64,000 nt of DNA, taken from the NCBI RefSeq assembly GCF_003369915.1, contig NC_046674.1:620001-684000 (forward strand), read 5' to 3'. Source of the DNA: Drosophila miranda (Eukaryota > Arthropoda > Insecta > Diptera > Drosophilidae). The notes below the pieces were generated by a model, which saw only the letters and a list, made by a program, of their open reading frames with translations, did not search any database and was not told the DNA's origin. The position numbers and the translations under genes are program-made. This document shows positions 57,764 to 64,000 of this stretch, in pieces. Numbering within the stretch: position 1 is the first letter of the stretch; every line of letters starts with the position of its first letter.

Positions 57764-60700
57764 GAATGGAGTCCAGGTCCAGGTCCAGGTCCAGGTCCAG
57801 GTCCAGCCGAAGGTGGGGTAAAAGGAGCAGCGGCAGTGGCAGTGGCAGTGGCAGCGATTGGCAAGCAAACAGAATAACTAAATGCGAGGCCCAATGGAGG
57901 AGATCCTCTGCTTCTGCTTCTGCTTATGCCTCGGCTCCGCTTCCCCCCACCTGGTTGCTGTTGCTATTTGCCTGCTGCACCACCCAAGTGCTACAATGTT
58001 GTTCTCTTGGAATTTGGCTTTCTCTTGTCGCCGGCTTTATTAGCCAAGTCTGCATTCGCACTCGCCTCGGATACAGATACAAACACCGACACAGGCACAC
58101 ATGCGCCTGGCCCACTCTCCAGGCTCAAGAGCACCACCGCACCACCCCCACCCAGTGAGTGCAGTGCACCACCCGCGAGAGACGTCTGCACCGAAATTCC
58201 ACAAAGAATTTTAAGTGTATACAATATGAATGTCTGGGTCTGGGGCATGCTGCAACTGCAACTGCAACGGCAACGGCAACGGCAGCGACTGCGGCAGCGT
58301 CAGAAGCAGAGTCTGAGGCCAAGACGTTCCTCGGTCCTCGTCTCGTCCGTGGCCAAAAACCTGATGTAGGAGCAATCCAAGAGAAGACGGCGCGTCGTTG
58401 ACTTTCGGGCTTCGCTCCGAACCAAACCGAACCACTCCGCATAACCTCATTCCAGGCCCTGCCTGCCGGCTGCCGACGCCTCCGAAAAACCTGGACTCTG
58501 GCGAGGTAAACAGACAGAAAGAGCGAGAGAGAGAGAGAGAGAGTGATAGAGAAATGGAGAGACGGGGGGAGAAAGAGACGGGGGCGAGACACGGAGATCG
58601 GCATCGTATCTTGAAATGAAATGCAAAGAAAAGAAAATAACAAAAACAAAGTTTCTCACGTTCCTCTTCCTAAATTCTTGGAATTGCAATACATTAAAAA
58701 GAGGTCTTTGCTTCGTCTGCATACATATGCACTCTCTCAATGTGTCCATGTGTGTGTGTGTGTGTGTGTGTGCTGTGTGTGCTGTGGCATGGGCGGACAA
58801 GCGGACAGCAGTTTTGAGCCGTGCTACAACCGAACGCCGCCGCCGCTGCCGCCACCGCCACCCGTTCAACATATTCCTTTTTCTCATCGATTTTGAGAGA
58901 CCTGTAAGTGAATGTGTCGATTGTGTGCACTGAGAGAAAATCTATATAGGAAATAGTGAATGTTTTTGGTGGATCAATGGTGCGAAAGGGGGGTTGTGGG
59001 ATGTAACCCAAAGGAAGGATACGACACTGGAATCTCCCAAATCGATAGGAAATGGAGACTAGGAATCATTGCAGAATCTGGTATAATCTTCCTGTCACAG
59101 GATGCTTTCTTTCTGCCTAAGTATCTTTCTATTCTGGGAATATCTTTTTTAATAGCTTTAATAATATTTTATTCATCCATTTTGGTGTTCAATTTCACTA
59201 GTTAAGAAAAATAAAGGATCTAGCTCTGGATCTTCGGAGTAGATATCATCTGATAAATCAGTTTTGGGAGGTTCAAGGACCAAAGAAGAAAAGATAGCAT
59301 GCAGACATACATATGTAGCGAATAAAGGCTCCGTTTGGCGCATCAGATATGTCTTGAAGTCAATCTATATATTTCCATGCATCCAATTGAAGCTTCTCTG
59401 AGACTCTGAGACTCTGAGACCCATCCTGCTGCTGTTGAGATTCTTCTTATGTTGCTGTTGATATTGGACTTGCTGGTTTTGCTGTAGCTGCTACTTTGGC
59501 AATATGTTTTCTTATTTCCCCTCAGCCTCAGTGCTGAATTTAGTTTTGGGCGGCCGCCCAGGCCTGGCCCAATGGCTTTAGAGCCAGGGCCAAGAAGAAG
59601 CAAGAGCATCAGCAACAGCAGGGGGAGGAGTAAGAGAAGGAGGCTGAGGTGGATACAGAGGAGAAGAGGGCATAATGAAAGTCGTCTTGGTCGTCGACAA
59701 CATCGTCGGCGGTTTGATCAAATGAATGAATATTATCATCGATGCCTCTTGAATGTTGAACGAGCTGACTTGATGACCGTCCACCGTGCACCGGAGCGAG
59801 GTACGTAAAGAATTCTTCTCCTTCCTCTTTGTTTGTATACCCTTTGCAGTGGGTATATACGATTTGTAACAGATCTTTGGTACATGTATATACAGTATAT
59901 AGGCACATAAGCTTATGTACCTGATCGGCCTTAACGAGACGGTACTTTTAGAAGATAGGATCAGATCGAAAAATCTTTGAACAAACGATTTCATATGCGA
60001 TCTGCATACGATCTGTACATACGAGTTAATGATCTGCAAGAGTATCTAAAGCTTCGATCCCTGAAGCGAACCTCCTTTCATCTCCCTTGTTGTTGTATTG
60101 TTGCACCCAGTATCTCGCTGTCTGTGTGTGGGTATCTGTGTGAAACTGTGTGTATTGCTGCTGCTTTGGTGCAAGTTGTTTGATCTAATTGGTTCATCGA
60201 ACGCTGGAAGAAGCTTGGATCTCGACTGCAATCTCTCTGGGCATGGGATTATGATGTCCGGCGAGGAGTCTCGTCTCCCTTCCGCTCGGGAATTGGCAAT
60301 TGGTAGAGCCCATCCCATCCCCATCATAGGCCAGGGCCATAAAAAACTACAGCAACGAGGAGTGGATGATGCAGTTGCCACAGATGCAGTGGCAGGGGGG
60401 ACGGCGACGAAGAAGGTGTGGTGCGGTGCGGTGCGGTGCGGTGCGAGGACTGACTGACGACTTGTACAAATACAGCAGTTTGGATATTTAACAAGAGTCA
60501 AAGTCGAACGAAATTCCTGGAATTTCGGATTGGGTTCTTTTTATTTTCTTATGGGTGGTGGGAAGGGGGATGGGGGCATAATTAAGTGGCCTTAAATGCC
60601 GCTAAAGGAATTTCTCGCAGGCGACATTATTATCAGTTCTCCCTCTCCCTCTCCCCCTCCCGTGAGTGGCGAGGATGGGGACTGATAGGACAGAAATTTT

Positions 60701-63700
60701 ATTCTTTTCCATATTGATGGCATTCGGTGTCTCGGTCGTTTCATTATTGACCGGCATTGATCTCGATTTCCCTGCCTCCTCACTCTCGGACAAAAGGAAT
60801 TGAATGGAATCGAATGGAATGGAATGTTCATGTTTATGTCGGACAAACGAGGGGAAGACCGACCATGGGACCATCAAATTTGAGTTTGATTGAGGTTCCA
60901 GAAGTGGTCCAGGGGTTCCATCTGCATCTGAAAGATACGAGGAGTTCATGTGCATCTGAAAGATACTATTATTCATCCTCCATCTTCATCTTAAAGGAAG
61001 CTATTTTCAATTTGCACTGCATTTTAAACATCGAAATGATTCCTTTTTCCTTCTCAATCTACTTCTAGAAGACTTCTTTTCAATTGAAATCTAGAAGATA
61101 CATCTTTTCAATCTGCAATCTGCAAATTTACAAGATGCTCGTTTGCACTCTGCAATCGCATCTGAAAGATACGTACGAGTATGTATGTATATCCAAGTGG
61201 CAAACAGGTTGGGGCAATTGCACAATCCTCAGACACTATGGAGAGTTCGTCATCATCGGGGCGACATGGACATTCCAATCGAATGAGTTCATATCTGCAG
61301 CAAGTACTCATAGTTGCACTCAGACTCGCACTCGTACTCACACTCGCACTCGCACTCAGACTTGTACTTGTTCTCAGGCCGCAAGTCAAGTCAAACCAGT
61401 TGCCCCATGACTCAGACAGATGCAGATGCAGCGACACAGAGCGGGAGGAAGGAGGGCGTCTGGCTGTGCCTCTGACGGGGGAGGCTGTGGCACTGCGGGG
61501 GGGAGGTGCAGTCTGCGGCTGGGGCACAGAGAGTTGCAACTAATTGCATATGCATTTTGCATAATCTCGTAGTAATTACAATAGTTCGATCTCTGCCGCC
61601 GACTGTCGACCATTGCCATTCACAAGCCACTCTGCAGCTCTGCAGCTCGGAAGCAGATCCCAGGCCCCGTCCGTCGCCGTCGCCGTCGCCGTTGCAGTTG
61701 CATTCATTCATTCATAAAACTTGCCTCTGCTGCGGTTGCTGCTGCTGCTGCTTCTGCTGGTGTCTCTGCTGCTGCTGCTGTTGGTCTGGCACTGCACATT
61801 TCATCACTCCGCCACTCCAAAAGCCACAACACAACACACAGATACAGATACCTTTTCCCCACACAGACACGCTCTCCATTCTTATTTGGAATACCCTAAC
61901 GTTCAAAATGGTACATCGGCATATCCTTGGGATCTGTAATAATAAGAATGAAATTAATGAATCCTTTAGGAACACCTCTCGAACTAATGGTGAAACTTTA
62001 TTATGGCTTATGCATATTTTCTACAGAACCTTCTATCCTTCGCAGATAAAAGAAGCTTCCTACTTTTTAGCGTTTCTTGGGACTACATTAAATTTTGAAT
62101 GGTTCAAATGGTATCACGTCGGACTCCAAGGGCAATCGCACCTTCTAGAATCGTGTGGCATAATCTCAGAAACTGCAAAGGCCTACAAAGGTCAACATAT
62201 TCCTTGGGATCCCAGACAGTCTCCAGATCCCAATGCTCATCCACTAGGGGATGCCTTTATTCCCGGGTTATCTGCAGTTGTGGCTCCCTTCAAGCCATCG
62301 TAAATCTCTCGTCACCTGCCATACTAGTACCATAGATCATCGAGAGTATGTGGAGTTCGTTGCTGCATCGATGGCTGCGTCCACTCCACTCCATTCCATT
62401 CCATTCTTGTGTTTTTTTCCATTTTGACACCAATGCACTTTGCTCTTATCGCACATAATTCATATCTGGTTTCTCGCACTGTAATTCTTTGGTTTCTCCG
62501 TGTGTATCTCTGCATCTGCATCGGCCCGGGGTGTGTATCTGTGTTTGTGTTAATCTCCCCCCTTTGTTGGTTTGGGCCCTAGGCCACTGATAAACTCAAG
62601 CACTGCACTCCATAGCCGTAGTCGTAGTCGGAGTCGGAGTCAAAGTCCCACAACCACAGAACCAGAACCAAAGTTGGGCAGAGGGCGCATAAAAATTAAA
62701 TGCTCGATGCACTTGCAATCGCCTCCCCTTTGGAACGACTTATTGTTGGCGCCTAATACTTATTGTACATATATTTCAATTTATTAATTTTGTATGCATA
62801 AATCTTGCGCTTTATTTATTCAATTTGAGTCTTTGTTGTCTGCTGTTGATCGCTGGCGGTGGCCCTGGACACACAGCTCCAGCCCCAGCCCCAGTCCCAG
62901 TGCCAGTCCCAGTCCCATTCGTAGTCCCAGCCTCTGCTTCAGCCTCAACTATAGACACAATGCATCTGGCTGATGATGATGATGATGATGCAAGTGGCCG
63001 GGGCAGGGGCAGGGCAGGGACACTATCGTTTGAGCGGAGCACATTCGATCTTTGACTTATAAATTCTTGGAATGCAGTTAGTGGGGCATTTTAATGGAGG
63101 TTGTCGCCGGTTGCCGGTTGCCGGTCGCTGGTCGGTCCATGGTTGATGTTTGATGTTTGTATCTTTCGGATGCAAATGCAGTGTGTTGCACATGATAGGG
63201 GGGGGGGGGGCAGCCGCAGCAGTTGCATGCAGAATGCCAATAATTGAGGTCAAAATTGATTAAATGCCTAATCGATGTAACTATGCGGCCAACTATGCCT
63301 CACTCTTTCGACACTTGCAATCCAATTTAATTTGTGCTCGTTGCCACAACAGATTTTTACTAATTATGATTGTTTCATGGTTATGAATATGACTCGAATT
63401 TGGCACATTTTTAGAAAAAAAAACCTGTACCTCTGCCAGACCAGAAATAATCTGATTGATGATATAAAATATTGAATGTCGAGAGATGTATCTACATTCT
63501 ATAAGAGTTCTATCCAAAGAGTTTTGATTGATTGCTCCATGGGGAAATGGTAACAAGATCATGCATTTTCCTAAATTGATTTTCTTAAGTTTCCATTTAA
63601 GACGAACGAAAAATGGTGGTGCCTTAAAGATTTATATAAGAAACCTTTCAGATCCTTTTCAGGGTTCATTCATTCAGGAAATTACACATTATTTGATTTT

Positions 63701-64000
63701 TCGTTAATTAAATGAGAAATATGTGTAATAGAAATCATTTGGAAGAAGGAATCTGCTTAATCTACTTCCTTTAGAGCTCACCGATGATGAGAGAGAGCCC
63801 TTCGAAGGGATTCCTGATTGTCTTTTCGAACAATTTCCGACAATAAGAATAAACTAATTCGTTAAACTCTAAGAATATAAAGTGCCACCCAATTGATGGT
63901 TTTTAGAGGAATACATATACATACATATGTATAATTTATTCGATATATCTATATAAATTATTGAATTAAAAAGACCATCATTACTATGATGGCTATCCAA
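55481..64000. other. Gene-free right flank with hexanucleotide repeats
   Basis: No coding exon recognised. Tracts: (GCGTCC/T)n at 56124-56155; (AAC)n at 56592-56618; (GGGCAT)n at 57733-57762; (CCAGGT)n at 57771-57806; (GGCAGT)n at 57830-57853; (AACGGC)n near 58260-58285; (GA)n at 58518-58542; (GT)n at 58748-58772; (GGTGC)n at 60416-60443; (CACTCG)n near 61320-61350; (CCCAGT)-type at 62880-62925; and a G run at 63199-63210. Several 200-codon open frames here are products of these repeats. Confidence 0.5.

Noticed and set aside
57481..58158. 225-codon ORF
   Set aside because: Driven by GGGCAT, CCAGGT and GGCAGT tandem repeats; open in several frames at once.
58960..59205. 81-codon ORF with a hydrophobic C-terminus
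   Set aside because: Isolated, AT-rich, no promoter, no family resemblance; hydrophobicity comes from T-rich codons.
61506..62303. 265-codon ORF
   Set aside because: Low-complexity Cys/Ser start from CTG repeats, then unremarkable sequence with no motif; no splice or promoter context.

Overview
The window is euchromatic DNA from a Drosophila species. Every recognised gene has a clear fly orthologue with short GT-AG introns, and the spacers hold CA/GT, CAG and hexanucleotide tracts. A Helentron-type DINE-1 copy with a GTCY microsatellite, an I-like non-LTR retrotransposon remnant and recurring AAATATACC clusters are also present. From memory of D. melanogaster cytology, sina/Rh4/Tsg101 (73D) and Ptp61F (61F) lie far apart on chromosome arm 3L. 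Here they are neighbours, so this is Muller element D of a species rearranged relative to D. melanogaster. The repeat content suggests the obscura group, but I cannot fix the species.

Layout. 1-3.4 kb: non-coding, probably the 5' end of a leftward gene. 3.4-5.0 kb: Ccdc22 (minus). 5.6-14.6 kb: the UV opsin Rh4 (plus), two exons around a 7.9-kb intron that contains sinah and sina (both minus) and a palindromic MITE. 15.0-21.5 kb: a large ZCCHC7/Air-like zinc-knuckle gene (minus). Its third coding exon is preceded by an intron almost filled by a second membrane-protein ORF, which could share the gene's first exon. 22.1 kb: kud/Tmem258 (plus). 22.6-24.3 kb: Tsg101/ept (minus). 24.2-28.4 kb: a 5'-truncated, frameshifted I-like element between two 910-bp direct repeats; each repeat carries the Tsg101 upstream region and first coding exon. 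28.4-36.5 kb: Ptp61F (minus, six coding exons) with its probable 3' UTR and a 3.9-kb first intron. 37.7-38.6 kb: a mitochondrial ribosome-silencing-factor (MALSU1-like) gene (plus). 38.6-39.6 kb: the HAD hydrolase Reg-2 (minus), tail-to-tail with it. 40.7-41.8 kb: DINE-1. 41.8-64 kb: about 22 kb in which I find no coding exon, only simple repeats and one GC-rich promoter-like patch.

Exon coordinates were derived by hand from splice consensus, reading-frame continuity and recalled family sequence. In every multi-exon gene the phases close exactly and the lengths fit the family. No tRNA, rRNA or CRISPR was seen. The main points of interest are the 910-bp duplication around the retroelement at the apparent 73D/61F junction, the possible shared-first-exon gene pair at 20.3-21.5 kb, and a dispersed sequence family found at several promoters.
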